A DNA stretch of 64,000 bases from VRUE01 sp963718755 (GCA_963718755.1 OY970376.1:1674001-1738000); one strand, 5' to 3'; positions 23,475-33,856 are shown, numbered from the stretch's first letter. The notes: generated by a model not told the origin, from the sequence alone. A program made the numbers and translations.

Positions 23475-24815
23475 ATGGGTAGATTTGGCTGCGTGGCCAA
23501 ATCGGAAAAGGTCTGCATCATTGGCGCCGGCTCGTCCGGCTTGACTGCTTGCCAGGTGCTCGGTGCGCGCGGGGTTCCGTTCGACTGCTTCGAGAAGGGG
23601 TCGATGATTGGCGGGAACTGGCGTTATGAGAACGACAATGGGACGTCGTCGGCGTATCGCTCGTTGCACATAAACAGCGCTCGCAAGCTCATGTCCTACA
23701 AGGCATTCCCGATGCCCGAGGACTACCCGGACTACCCAAGCCATTGGCAGGTGGCCAGGTACTTCGACGACTACGCAGAGCGGTTCGGGTTGAAGGAGAA
23801 GATCTCCTTCGACACCGAGGTCGTCGCCGCCGACCCGACCGGGGAGGGGTGGGACGTAACGGTCGAGGATGCCGAGGGCAACCGGCGGATAGAGACCTAC
23901 CGGGCCGTTCTCGTCGCCAACGGCCACCACTGGAAGCCGCGCTGGCCAGAACCTTCCTTCCCCGGCGCCGAGGTCTACGAGGGCGAGCAGATGCACGTCC
24001 ATCACTACCGCGAGCCCGACGTGCTCGAGGGCAAACGCGTGCTGGTGCTGGGAATCGGCAACTCAGCCGTCGACGTAGCGGTCGAGTCGAGCCGAATCGC
24101 CGAGAAGACCTTCCTCGCGATGCGGCGCGGCGCTTATGTGCTGCCGAAGTTCCTTGGCGGCAAACCGATCGACGAATCGGCGCCGCCGATCAGCACCTAC
24201 CTGCCGATGTCGGTCCGGCGCGTCTTCATGAACCGGCTGCTGAAGATGACGGTCGGCGAAATGACCGACTACGGCTTGCCAAAGCCCGATCACAAGCTGC
24301 TCGAGGCTCACCCGACGGTCTCCTCTGAGCTCCTGCCCCGGATCGGCCACGGTGACATCACGGTCAAGCCGAACATCGAGCGCTTCGCCGCCGGCCGCGT
24401 CGTGCGCTTCGACGACGGCAGCGAAGAGGAGATCGACCTCGTCGTCTACTGCACGGGCTACGAGATCGAGTTCCCGTTCCTCGGCGAGGGCGTCTTCGCC
24501 GCCCAGGACAACCGCATGCCGCTCTACAAACGCGCAGTCTCCGTAGAGAACCCAGGCCTCTACTTCATCGGCTTCATCCAGCCCCTGGGCCCAATCATGC
24601 CGCTGGCTGAGGCCCAATCCGAATGGATCGTCGACCTGCTCACGGAGGCCGCAGCGCTACCGGCTGCCGAGGAGATGCGCAAGGAGATTTCAGCTTACGA
24701 ACGTTGGATGGATAAGCGCTTCGTAAGCTCGAAGCGCCACACGATCGAGGTCGACTTCTACCCCTATCTAAGAGAGATTCGTCGCGAGCGAAGGCGAACT
24801 AGACAGGGGGCTTAG
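23475..24815 (+). CDS. Flavin-containing monooxygenase (FMO-like)
   Basis: The FAD-binding GAGSSG lies near the N-terminus. The FMO hallmark region reads YEGEQMHVHHYREP, followed by the NADPH site VLGIGNSAVDVA, then CTGYEIEFPF near the C-terminus. These match group B flavoprotein monooxygenases that oxygenate N or S centres or ketones. The start could be ATG 23475 or GTG 23493; the second begins just before the FAD motif. It ends against palindrome B and overlaps the end of the opposing small gene by 17 bases. The substrate is unknown. Confidence 0.9.
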   Translation: MGRFGCVAKSEKVCIIGAGSSGLTACQVLGARGVPFDCFEKGSMIGGNWRYENDNGTSSAYRSLHINSARKLMSYKAFPMPEDYPDYPSHWQVARYFDDYAERFGLKEKISFDTEVVAADPTGEGWDVTVEDAEGNRRIETYRAVLVANGHHWKPRWPEPSFPGAEVYEGEQMHVHHYREPDVLEGKRVLVLGIGNSAVDVAVESSRIAEKTFLAMRRGAYVLPKFLGGKPIDESAPPISTYLPMSVRRVFMNRLLKMTVGEMTDYGLPKPDHKLLEAHPTVSSELLPRIGHGDITVKPNIERFAAGRVVRFDDGSEEEIDLVVYCTGYEIEFPFLGEGVFAAQDNRMPLYKRAVSVENPGLYFIGFIQPLGPIMPLAEAQSEWIVDLLTEAAALPAAEEMRKEISAYERWMDKRFVSSKRHTIEVDFYPYLREIRRERRRTRQGA

Positions 24816-25143
24816 TAGGAGGAGACGGGGTTCCCCTCCTGACCAGCGGCGTCCCGTTTTTCGCCCTGACCACTCGGCGAGAGAGCCCGGGCTCCCGGCG
24901 AAAAACCCAGCGGGAAGGAGGGGAACCCCGTCTCCTCCTCAACGCACCGCCTCCGTGAGAGCCGTGTTGGGGTCCGCGAGGCCGGATGGGCTGCGGGCGC
25001 CAGCGGTTGAAGCCGTTGCCGGAGTCTTCAGCTGAGCCGTCGGACTCGGGCGCCTTGCTGGCCCACCAGACGAGCCATAGCGCGCCGAAGACCGGGATCT
25101 TCAGCACGACCAGAAGGAAGAAGATCGGAAGCCATCCCTCCAT
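24799..25143 (-). CDS. Small membrane protein whose C-terminus is encoded by palindrome B
   Basis: ATG 25143 opens one clear membrane helix (LPIFFLLVVLKIPVFGALWLVWW), then a basic, hydrophilic tail. The first 75 residues look like a genuine small membrane protein. The last 40 or so are translation of palindrome B and end inside the opposite monooxygenase gene, so the original stop was probably displaced. The family is not recognised. Confidence 0.55.
   Translation of the reverse strand: MEGWLPIFFLLVVLKIPVFGALWLVWWASKAPESDGSAEDSGNGFNRWRPQPIRPRGPQHGSHGGGALRRRRGSPPSRWVFRREPGLSRRVVRAKNGTPLVRRGTPSPPTKPPV
24817..24939. repeat. Intergenic long palindrome B
   Basis: Perfect 24-base arms at 24817-24840 and 24916-24939. 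The 75-base core has AGCGGCGTCC near the left and AAAAACCCAGC near the right, plus an inner stem TTTTTCGCC/GGCGAAAAA (24857-24865 with 24897-24905). The core is related to those of C-F; the arms are unrelated to theirs. Confidence 0.9.
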
Positions 25144-25161
25144 TGGCCCAGTGTAGAGGGC

Positions 25162-25638
25162 CTAAAGGCCGTTGGCCCAGGCGGTCAGTGCTTCGAACTG
25201 GACCTCCTCGAGGCCGAGGTGGGGCTCGGTCGGGACGAGCAGGGTCGGCTCCTCGCGCCCCCGGGCCCACTCGTAGCAGCTCTCGTCGAAGTTGTCGTCG
25301 ATCCAGGCCAGCGGCCGCCCCTTGCCGTACTCGTCCAGCGGTCCCAGCTTCCAGTGAGCCGAGCCGAAACGGGCGGCGCCGTCGAAGCTGAGGAACGGCA
25401 GCTCGGGTAGGCCGAGGATGTTGGGCAGGTAGTCGTTGGCTTTGTCCTCCCAGCCGGTGGCCCAGACCAGGTCATAGAGCTGACTCAGCCGCTTTAGGCG
25501 GAATCCCGCCATCAGCGAGATGCAGTGCACCATCCCGTCAACCAGCTCGAACTTGGCTTCGGTGCGGTCGGGCGGCTCGTCGAATCCAAACAAGGAGATG
25601 ACCCCGTCAACATCGACGGCGAGGATGGGTTTACTCAT
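25162..25638 (-). CDS. HAD-like hydrolase-fold protein
   Basis: The 158-residue protein starts with ILAVDVDGVISLFG, the HAD motif I (DxDGV). LVWATGWEDKANDYL (motif II-like) and PLAWIDDNFDE (motif IV acidic pair) follow. This resembles the small HAD domains linked to RNA-repair proteins and actinobacterial unknowns. It probably acts on phosphate esters; the substrate is unknown. It is followed on the same strand by the small membrane-protein gene. Confidence 0.75.
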   Translation of the reverse strand: MSKPILAVDVDGVISLFGFDEPPDRTEAKFELVDGMVHCISLMAGFRLKRLSQLYDLVWATGWEDKANDYLPNILGLPELPFLSFDGAARFGSAHWKLGPLDEYGKGRPLAWIDDNFDESCYEWARGREEPTLLVPTEPHLGLEEVQFEALTAWANGL

Positions 25639-25648
25639 TCCTAAAACC

Positions 25649-25772
25649 TAGAGAGGCCATGAGGCGGTGGCTGGCAAGGACGCAGGGAGGGCAGTGAGGG
25701 GAGCGCACTCCAGTGCGTGACCCGATCTGCCCGACCGAGGACACAGCCAGGCGCTGCCTCATGGCCTCTCTA
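25649..25772. repeat. Intergenic long palindrome G
   Basis: Perfect 17-base outer arms (25649-25665 and 25756-25772) enclose nested stems: TGGCTG/CAGCCA, GGGCAG/CTGCCC and CGCACT/AGTGCG. The right arm includes the rpsG stop codon (25770-25772). The core is unlike B-F and unlike A. Confidence 0.85.
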
Positions 25773-26240
25773 CCAGCGGTAGTGGGCGAAGGCCTTATTG
25801 GCCTGGGCCATGCGGTAGATGTCGTCCTTGCGCTTCCACGCACCGCCGCCCTGCTGGAGCGAGTCGAGGATTTCGTTGGCGAGGCGCTCCGACATCGAGT
25901 ACTCGCGGCGGTTGCGGGCGAAGTCGACCAGCCAGCGCACCGCCAGGGTGCGGGCACGGCGGGCGGGAACCTCGACCGGCACCTGGTAGGTGGCGCCGCC
26001 GACTCGCCGCGAGCGAACCTCGAGCACCGGCGTCAGCTGTTTGATCGCCGCCTCGAGGGTCTCGACGGGATCCTCGTTGGAGCGCTCGCCGACGATCGCC
26101 AGGGCGTCGTAGACGATCCGCTCGGCAAGCGACTTCTTGCCGTCGCTCATCACCTTGTTGATCAGCTGCTGGACCAACCGGTTGCGGTAGCGCGCGTCGG
26201 GTTCGACCGGACGGATCGTTGCGGCGGAACGGCGCGGCAC
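25770..26240 (-). CDS. rpsG: 30S ribosomal protein S7
   Basis: The 156-residue protein starts with PRRSAATIRPVEPDARYRN, has VGGATYQVPVEV and RWLVDFARNR, and ends in KAFAHYRW, all S7 signatures. S7 nucleates the head of the 30S subunit. GTG 26240 overlaps the rpsL stop by one base. fusA, its usual downstream neighbour, is on the other strand, beyond rpsL. Confidence 0.97.
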   Translation of the reverse strand: MPRRSAATIRPVEPDARYRNRLVQQLINKVMSDGKKSLAERIVYDALAIVGERSNEDPVETLEAAIKQLTPVLEVRSRRVGGATYQVPVEVPARRARTLAVRWLVDFARNRREYSMSERLANEILDSLQQGGGAWKRKDDIYRMAQANKAFAHYRW

Positions 26241-26635
26241 TAGGAAGCCTTGACCCCGTAAAGCGAACGGGCCTGCTTGCGGTCGGAGACGCCGGCCGCA
26301 TCGAGGGTGCCGCGGACGACCTTGTAGCGGACGCCCGGCAGATCCTTGACCCGGCCGCCGCGAACCAGGACGACGGAGTGCTCCTGCAGATTGTGGCCCT
26401 CGCCGGGGATGTAGGTGGTGACCTCCATCCCGTTGGTCAGGCGCACGCGGGCGATCTTGCGCAGGGCGGAGTTCGGCTTCTTCGGCGTTACCGTGGCGAC
26501 GCGGGTGCAGACACCTCGCCGCTGCGGCGCCGCGACGCTCTTCTTCCGCCCTTGGCCCGACTTGAGGCCCGGCGTCGTCGTCTTCTTCTTAGGCCGCTTG
26601 CGGCCCTTGCGAATAAGTTGGTTCGTGTTCGGCAC
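26240..26635 (-). CDS. rpsL: 30S ribosomal protein S12
   Basis: The 131-residue protein has TPKKPNSALRKIARVRL and PGEGHNLQEHSVVLVRGGRVK; the Lys residues altered in streptomycin resistance are wild type. S12 supports decoding-site accuracy. It heads a two-gene minus-strand unit with rpsG. Its first 148 bases overlap the end of a membrane-protein frame on the same strand. Confidence 0.97.
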   Translation of the reverse strand: MPNTNQLIRKGRKRPKKKTTTPGLKSGQGRKKSVAAPQRRGVCTRVATVTPKKPNSALRKIARVRLTNGMEVTTYIPGEGHNLQEHSVVLVRGGRVKDLPGVRYKVVRGTLDAAGVSDRKQARSLYGVKAS

Positions 26636-27534
26636 GGGCGGGCATGGTAGCGGGCCGCGGCTTTTGGAGCCACAACGAGGAGCGCTCCGCCCAGCATCAG
26701 GCCGGCCGCGGCGGCGATTTGGGCGTAGAAGCCGTCGTAGAGAACGGCCTCGGCGCCGGAGAAGCGCGAGGCCTCGGTACCCACGTCGAGGCCGGCGGGA
26801 AGGTCGACGAGGAGGATCACGGCGAGGCTGAGCAGGCCGAGGGCAAAGATGATTCGGCCCAAGCCGCGCCGCCGTTCGTTGCGCAGCACGGCGAGCGCGA
26901 GGGCGGCGGCGAGGGCGGCGACGGGAATCAAGAGGAAGGCATGGGCTTCCCCGGCACGCTCGACGGCGACGGTGGGAGCGCTGGCAGCCGACAGGCCCGC
27001 GTAGCCGGCCTGGCCGATCTCGACCGCTCGGTAATCGACGAACTGAGCCGCGATCAGGCAGATGGCCGAACCCACGACGGTCAGGCAGATCGCTCGCTGT
27101 GGCGTCAGCACGGCGCTGGCCCGAGTCGCGGCCCGGCCGGCAAGCGCGGCAATACGCAGGAGACCTCGTTCGAGCCGCGCCATCAAGCGGAAGAAGAGGA
27201 CGGCCACCGGTCGCAGGCGCGTCGCCCCGGCCCGCGCCAGGCGTCCACCGTGAGCGACCGCCGGCCAGGCACGCCGCAGCTGCCGGTCGGCGGCTCGATC
27301 CAGCCTGCGCGTGGTGGCGAGGAACCGGGGGCCGAGGCCGCGCAAACGCTTTCCCGCCGTCTGTATGCGCCTGCGCGTCGCTGCTATCATCGCGCGTCGC
27401 TCAGGCATCTTTTTCGCAGTTCGCTTCTTCGCAGTTCGTTTCGCCGGGCCCGCGAGGGCCTTTTTCATGCGCCGATCCCGGCGGTTCTTGCCGGCAGGCC
27501 TCGATTTCTTAGATCTCGTTCGTCCCCACTTCAT
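26488..27534 (-). CDS. Basic-tailed membrane protein upstream of rpsL
   Basis: A Lys/Arg-rich N-terminus of about 150 residues is followed by four hydrophobic stretches (ICLTVVGSAICLIAAQF; FLLIPVAALAAALALAVL; IIFALGLLSLAVILLVDL; FYAQIAAAAGLMLGGALLVVA) and an Arg-rich tail. The tail overlaps rpsL in another frame. ATG 27468 is an alternative start. It sits divergently to fusA, 25 bases or more away. The family is not recognised. The overlapped tail may be an artefact of GC-rich DNA lacking stops, but the membrane part is credible. Confidence 0.5.
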   Translation of the reverse strand: MKWGRTRSKKSRPAGKNRRDRRMKKALAGPAKRTAKKRTAKKMPERRAMIAATRRRIQTAGKRLRGLGPRFLATTRRLDRAADRQLRRAWPAVAHGGRLARAGATRLRPVAVLFFRLMARLERGLLRIAALAGRAATRASAVLTPQRAICLTVVGSAICLIAAQFVDYRAVEIGQAGYAGLSAASAPTVAVERAGEAHAFLLIPVAALAAALALAVLRNERRRGLGRIIFALGLLSLAVILLVDLPAGLDVGTEASRFSGAEAVLYDGFYAQIAAAAGLMLGGALLVVAPKAAARYHARPCRTRTNLFARAASGLRRRRRRRASSRAKGGRRASRRRSGEVSAPASPR

Positions 27535-27558
27535 AAAGGCAACGCTTACCTTAAGACC

Positions 27559-29670
27559 ATGGCACGCTCATTCCCCCTAGAGAAAACGCGCAACATCGGC
27601 ATCATGGCGCACATCGACGCCGGTAAGACGACGACGACCGAGCGCATCCTCTACTACACCGGCCGCACCCACAAAATCGGCGAGGTCCACGAGGGCGCAG
27701 CGGTGATGGACTGGATGGAACAGGAGCAGGAGCGCGGCATCACGATCACCTCCGCCGCGACCGCCTGTGAGTGGGACGGCCACCGGATCAACATCATCGA
27801 CACGCCCGGCCACGTCGACTTCACCGTCGAGGTCGAGCGCAGCCTCCGCGTCCTCGACGGTGCCGTCGCCGTCTTCGACGCGGTTGCCGGGGTCGAGCCG
27901 CAGTCGGAGACCGTCTGGCGCCAGGCCGACAAGTACAAGGTCCCGCGCTTCGCCTACATCAACAAGATGGACCGCACCGGCGCCGACTTCTTCAACGCCG
28001 TCGAGACGATGAAGGACCGGCTCGGGGCCAATCCGCTGCCAATCCAGCTGCCGATCGGCAGCGAGGGCGACTTCGTCGGCGTCGTCGACCTGATTGAGAT
28101 GAAGGCGCTGGTCTGGAAAGACGAGCTGGGGACGGAGTTCGAGACCCTCGAGATCCCCGCCGACCTCGTCGATCAGGCCGAGGAATACCGCACCCAGCTG
28201 ATCGAGGCCTGCGCCGACTACGACGACGAGCTGATGGAGGCCTACCTGGCCGAGGAGGAGATCCCCCACGAGCGGATCGCGAAATCCCTTCACCGCGCCT
28301 GCCTCGACACCAAGGTGACGCCGGTCCTCTGTGGCTCCTCCTTCAAGAACAAGGGAGTGCAGCCGCTGCTCGACGCGGTTGTCGAGCTGCTGCCCTCGCC
28401 GCTCGAGGTTCCACCGGTCACCGGCCTGATCCCGGCGGGCAAGGGCGAAGACGAGCCGACCGAGGCCGAGCGCCCCGCAGACGACAGCGGCCCCTTCGCC
28501 GCGCTGGCCTTCAAGATCATGACCGACCCCTACGTCGGCAAGCTGACCTACTTCCGCGTCTATTCGGGCACGCTCGAAGCCGGCGGCAGAGTGCTCAACG
28601 TCAAAACGGGCAAGACCGAGCGGATCGGGCGGCTGCTGATGATGCACGCGAACAGTCGCGAGGAGATCGAGGAGGTCTACTCGGGCGACATCTGCGCTGG
28701 GGTCGGCCTCAAGGAAACGGGTACCGGCGACACGCTCGCTGCGCCCGATGCCCCGATTGCCCTCGAGAGCATCGAATTCCCCGAGACCGTGATCGCGGTC
28801 GCGATTGAGCCGAAAACGAAAGCCGACCAGGAGAAGATGGGGACCGCCCTGCAACGGCTCGGCGAGGAGGATCCGACCTTCCGGATCGAATCCGACGAGG
28901 AAACCGGCCAGACCCTGATCCACGGCATGGGCGAGCTCCACCTCGAGGTGATCGTCGACCGCATGCTGCGTGAGTTCAAAGTCGACGCCAACGTCGGCAA
29001 ACCCCAGGTCGCCTACCGCGAGACCATCCGCAAGGAGGTCAAGAAGGTCGAGGCCCGCTTCGTCCGCCAGACCGGCGGCCGCGGTCAGTTCGGCCACGTC
29101 GTCATCAATGCCGAGCCGGCGCCGGGAGAGGGCTTCGAGTTCGTCAACAAAATCAAGGGCGGCGCCATCCCCGGCGAATACATCGGCCCGGCCGAACAGG
29201 GGATGAAAGAGGCGCTGGAGAACGGCGTCAAAGCCGGCTACCCGATGGTCGACGTCAAAGTCGAACTGGTCGATGGTTCTTTCCACGACGTCGACTCCTC
29301 GGAGATGGCTTTCAAAATCGCCGGGTCGATGGCGATCCAGGAGGCCGCCCGTAAGGCGGACCCAGTCCTGCTCGAGCCGGTGATGGCAGTCGAGGTGGTC
29401 ACCCCCGAGGACTTCCTCGGCGACGTGATCGGCGACCTCTCGCGCCGGCGCGGCAAAGTCCAGGGCCAGGAGCAGCGCGGCAACGCCCTTGCCGTACAGG
29501 CCTTTGTCCCGCTCGGCGAGATGTTCGGCTACGCGACCGATCTGCGATCCTCGACTCAGGGCCGCGCGACCTACACGATGCAGTTTGAGCGTTACGAGGA
29601 GGTCCCGACCAACATCGCCGAGGAGATTGTCGAGCACCGCTCGGGGGAGCCGGTAGGAGCCACCTCGTGA
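27559..29670 (+). CDS. fusA: Translation elongation factor G
   Basis: ATG 27559 opens a 703-residue EF-G: ARSFPLEKTRNIGIMAHIDAGKTTTTERI (P-loop region), DTPGHVDF (G3), NKMDRTG (G4), then domains II-V including the domain IV stretch YRETIRKEVKKVEARF. EF-G drives translocation and, with RRF, ribosome recycling. The open frame extends far upstream, but the conserved N-terminus fixes the start. tuf follows after 121 bases. Confidence 0.98.
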   Translation: MARSFPLEKTRNIGIMAHIDAGKTTTTERILYYTGRTHKIGEVHEGAAVMDWMEQEQERGITITSAATACEWDGHRINIIDTPGHVDFTVEVERSLRVLDGAVAVFDAVAGVEPQSETVWRQADKYKVPRFAYINKMDRTGADFFNAVETMKDRLGANPLPIQLPIGSEGDFVGVVDLIEMKALVWKDELGTEFETLEIPADLVDQAEEYRTQLIEACADYDDELMEAYLAEEEIPHERIAKSLHRACLDTKVTPVLCGSSFKNKGVQPLLDAVVELLPSPLEVPPVTGLIPAGKGEDEPTEAERPADDSGPFAALAFKIMTDPYVGKLTYFRVYSGTLEAGGRVLNVKTGKTERIGRLLMMHANSREEIEEVYSGDICAGVGLKETGTGDTLAAPDAPIALESIEFPETVIAVAIEPKTKADQEKMGTALQRLGEEDPTFRIESDEETGQTLIHGMGELHLEVIVDRMLREFKVDANVGKPQVAYRETIRKEVKKVEARFVRQTGGRGQFGHVVINAEPAPGEGFEFVNKIKGGAIPGEYIGPAEQGMKEALENGVKAGYPMVDVKVELVDGSFHDVDSSEMAFKIAGSMAIQEAARKADPVLLEPVMAVEVVTPEDFLGDVIGDLSRRRGKVQGQEQRGNALAVQAFVPLGEMFGYATDLRSSTQGRATYTMQFERYEEVPTNIAEEIVEHRSGEPVGATS

Positions 29671-29700
29671 ATCTGGCTATATTTCCCAGGTTCGCCCGCA

Positions 29701-29721
29701 GGCAGCAGGTTCCCGGCTGCC
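29701..29721 (+). other. Hairpin between fusA and tuf
   Basis: GGCAGC (29701-29706) pairs with GCTGCC (29716-29721) around a 9-base loop, without a following T run. It may allow partial termination or RNA processing. tuf has its own ribosome site (CGGAGAG) downstream. Confidence 0.3.
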
Positions 29722-29791
29722 AGTCAGTTGCAAAAAGAGTGAAACACCCAAGCCAGACAGAACCCGATTTCGAAAGGTAGAACGGAGAGCG

Positions 29792-30976
<1,185 letters not shown>

Positions 30977-30990
30977 CAGTCCAGCATCAG

Positions 30991-31027
30991 GGGCGGGCTT
31001 CGCCCGCCCTTCGCCGCTTTCGCGGCG
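30991..31027 (+). terminator. Tandem hairpins after tuf
   Basis: GGGCGGGC/GCCCGCCC (30991-31009) and CGCCGC/GCGGCG (31012-31027) stand side by side just after tuf. No long T run follows, so termination efficiency is uncertain. Confidence 0.5.
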
Positions 31028-31053
31028 AGACAACTTAAGAAAGACATACGACC

Positions 31054-31087
31054 GGGGCGGCGCCCCACCACCAAGGGGCGGCGCCCC
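31054..31087. repeat. Twin 13-bp palindromes in the rpsJ leader
   Basis: Two identical copies of GGGGCGGCGCCCC (31054-31066 and 31075-31087), each near-palindromic, are separated by ACCACCAA. They can fold separately or with each other. Their place in the S10-operon leader suggests regulation, but no L4-type leader is recognised. Confidence 0.5.
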
Positions 31088-31138
31088 TTCCGCGCGGTAA
31101 GACGCGTGGGAGAGAAGAGCAAAGAGAGAGACAAAACC

Positions 31139-31459
31139 GTGGCGACTATCGCGGCCCAGAAAATTCGAATCCGACTGAAGGCGTACGACCACGACGCCAT
31201 AGATCGGGCTGCCCGCGAGATCGTCGAGACGGCGGAGCGAACCGGCGCCAGCGTCTCCGGCCCGGTCCCGCTGCCGACGGAGAAAAACGTCTACTGCGTG
31301 ATCAAGTCCCCGTTCAAGGACAAGGACTCGCGCGAGCACTTCGAGATCCGCACCCACAAGCGGTTGATCGACATCCTGCAGCCGTCGCCGAAAACCGTCG
31401 ACTCGCTGCAGCGGCTCGACTCGCTGCCGGCCGGCGTCGACATCGAGATCCGCCTCTAG
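31139..31459 (+). CDS. rpsJ: 30S ribosomal protein S10
   Basis: GTG 31139 gives 106 residues, the usual length: KIRIRLKAYDHDAID at the start, TEKNVYCVIKSPFKDKDSREHFEIR in the middle, LPAGVDIEIRL at the end. A GTG at 31106 would add 11 atypical residues. S10 also serves as NusE, binding NusG and NusB. It is the first gene of the S10 operon, 8 bases before rplC. Confidence 0.96.
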   Translation: MATIAAQKIRIRLKAYDHDAIDRAAREIVETAERTGASVSGPVPLPTEKNVYCVIKSPFKDKDSREHFEIRTHKRLIDILQPSPKTVDSLQRLDSLPAGVDIEIRL

Positions 31460-31467
31460 GCACTGAG

Positions 31468-32097
31468 ATGGCTGCGATCCTCGGCAAGAAGCTCGGCATG
31501 ACGCAGGTCTTCAGCGAGGACGGCACCGTCGTTCCCGTGACGGTGATCGAGGCCGGCCCCTGCAAGGTAACCGCGGTACGCAAGGCTGAGCGCGATGGTT
31601 ACGCCGCCGTGCAGCTCGCCTTCGACGAGGTCGCCGAGCGCAAGCTGTCCAAGGCCGAGCTGGGCCACCTGAAGAAGGCCGGCGCGCCGCCGATGCGGCA
31701 TCTTGCTGAGTTCCGCGACGAGGACCTCGGTGCCGAGGAGGGCCCCAAGGTGGGCGACGACGTAACCGTTGCCGCCTTCGAGGCCGGCCAGCGCGTGAAG
31801 GTTTCGGGTGTCTCGATCGGTAAGGGCTTTCAGGGCGGGATCAAGCGGCATAACTTCAGCCGCGGCCCGGTTACCCACGGTTCCCACAATGTCAGGGCTC
31901 CCGGGTCGATCGGCGCCAGTGCTTTCCCCGGACGTGTCTTCAAAGGTCAGCGTATGCCTGGCCAGATGGGCAACAAGCGGACGACCCAGCGCGGCCTCGA
32001 AGTGGCCGACATCGACGCCGAGCGCAACCTGCTGCTGCTCAAGGGCTCAGTGCCCGGCGGGCGCAACGCGGTGCTGGAGGTGAGGACCGATGGCTAA
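31468..32097 (+). CDS. rplC: 50S ribosomal protein L3
   Basis: The 209-residue protein starts AAILGKKLGMTQVF and carries SIGKGFQGGIKRHNF and HNVRAPGSIGA, the extended loop that reaches the peptidyl-transferase centre. The last eight bases overlap rplD. Confidence 0.97.
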   Translation: MAAILGKKLGMTQVFSEDGTVVPVTVIEAGPCKVTAVRKAERDGYAAVQLAFDEVAERKLSKAELGHLKKAGAPPMRHLAEFRDEDLGAEEGPKVGDDVTVAAFEAGQRVKVSGVSIGKGFQGGIKRHNFSRGPVTHGSHNVRAPGSIGASAFPGRVFKGQRMPGQMGNKRTTQRGLEVADIDAERNLLLLKGSVPGGRNAVLEVRTDG

Positions 32098-32701
32098 AGC
32101 AGCGGTGCTCGGCAAAACGACCAAAGCGGATCTGCCGAAAGAGCTCTTCACCGAGCCCTTCCACCAGTCACTCGTGCACGAGACGGCGCGTGCCGACCTG
32201 GCCTCACGTCGCCGCGGTACCGCCTCGACCTTGACTCGCGGTGAGGTGGCCTTCACCACTGCCAAGGCTTGGCGGCAGAAGGGAACCGGTCGCGCTCGTG
32301 TGGGCACGCTCGGCGTCTCCAGCCGTTTCGGCGGTGGCGTCACCTTCGGTCCCAAGCCCCGCCACTACACGGTCAAGGTCAACCGCAAAGCGCGCCGCAA
32401 GGCGATGCGAGCGGCGCTCTCGGTGCACGCAGAGCGCGGCAGCGTCGCCGTGCTCGATCCCGCCGGCTTCGAGACGCCTTCAACCAAGGCCGCCGCCCAG
32501 GCGCTGGAGAAATGGGGCGCGAAGCGGCCGACCCTGATTGTCCTCGATGCCGAGGAGACCGGCGCGCTGAAGAGCTTCCGCAACATCGCCCGGGTCACCG
32601 TTGCCGAGGTGGGCGCGATCGGCGTCGCCGACGTGATCGGCACCGCCTCACTGGTCCTCTCCGAAAAGGCCTTGAAGACTCTCGAGGAGAGGCTGGGCTG
32701 A
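32090..32701 (+). CDS. rplD: 50S ribosomal protein L4
   Basis: The 203-residue protein has the L4 loop signature RGEVAFTTAKAWRQKGTGRAR, FGGGVTFGPKPRHY, and a C-terminal Rossmann-like part (VLDAEETGALKSFRN). In some bacteria L4 represses the S10 operon. It overlaps rplC by 8 bases and rplW by 1. Confidence 0.97.
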   Translation: MAKAAVLGKTTKADLPKELFTEPFHQSLVHETARADLASRRRGTASTLTRGEVAFTTAKAWRQKGTGRARVGTLGVSSRFGGGVTFGPKPRHYTVKVNRKARRKAMRAALSVHAERGSVAVLDPAGFETPSTKAAAQALEKWGAKRPTLIVLDAEETGALKSFRNIARVTVAEVGAIGVADVIGTASLVLSEKALKTLEERLG

Positions 32702-32994
32702 TGCACGCGCGCAGCATCATCATCCGCCCTGTCGTCTCGGAGAAGAGCTACGCCCTGATCGGCGAAGGCAAGTACACGTTCAGGGTCGACGACCGTGCCC
32801 ACAAGACCCAGATCGCCGCGGCGGTTGAAGAGATCTTCGACGTTGGCGTCGCCCAGGTGCGGACCTCGAAGGTGCGGCCGAAGCCCAAGCGCCGCAATCT
32901 GAGCAAAGGCCGCACCCGCGGCTGGAAGAAGGCAGTGGTCCAGCTCTCCCCGGGCGAGCGGATCGAGCTGTTCGAAGGCGCCGAGACTGCGTAG
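32701..32994 (+). CDS. rplW: 50S ribosomal protein L23
   Basis: The 97-residue protein begins HARSIIIRPVVSEKSY and has KYTFRVDDRAHKTQIAAAVE, the L23 core that lines the exit-tunnel mouth and docks SRP, trigger factor and SecY. Its ATG overlaps the rplD stop by one base. Confidence 0.96.
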   Translation: MHARSIIIRPVVSEKSYALIGEGKYTFRVDDRAHKTQIAAAVEEIFDVGVAQVRTSKVRPKPKRRNLSKGRTRGWKKAVVQLSPGERIELFEGAETA

Positions 32995-33002
32995 GGAGAG
33001 AG

Positions 33003-33845
<843 letters not shown>

Positions 33846-33856
33846 GCGACAAGATC

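Noticed and set aside
26644..27558. A 305-codon upstream extension in frame with fusA
   Set aside because: It is Arg/Gly-rich without family motifs and antisense to a membrane-protein gene. EF-G begins at ATG 27559 with its conserved N-terminus.
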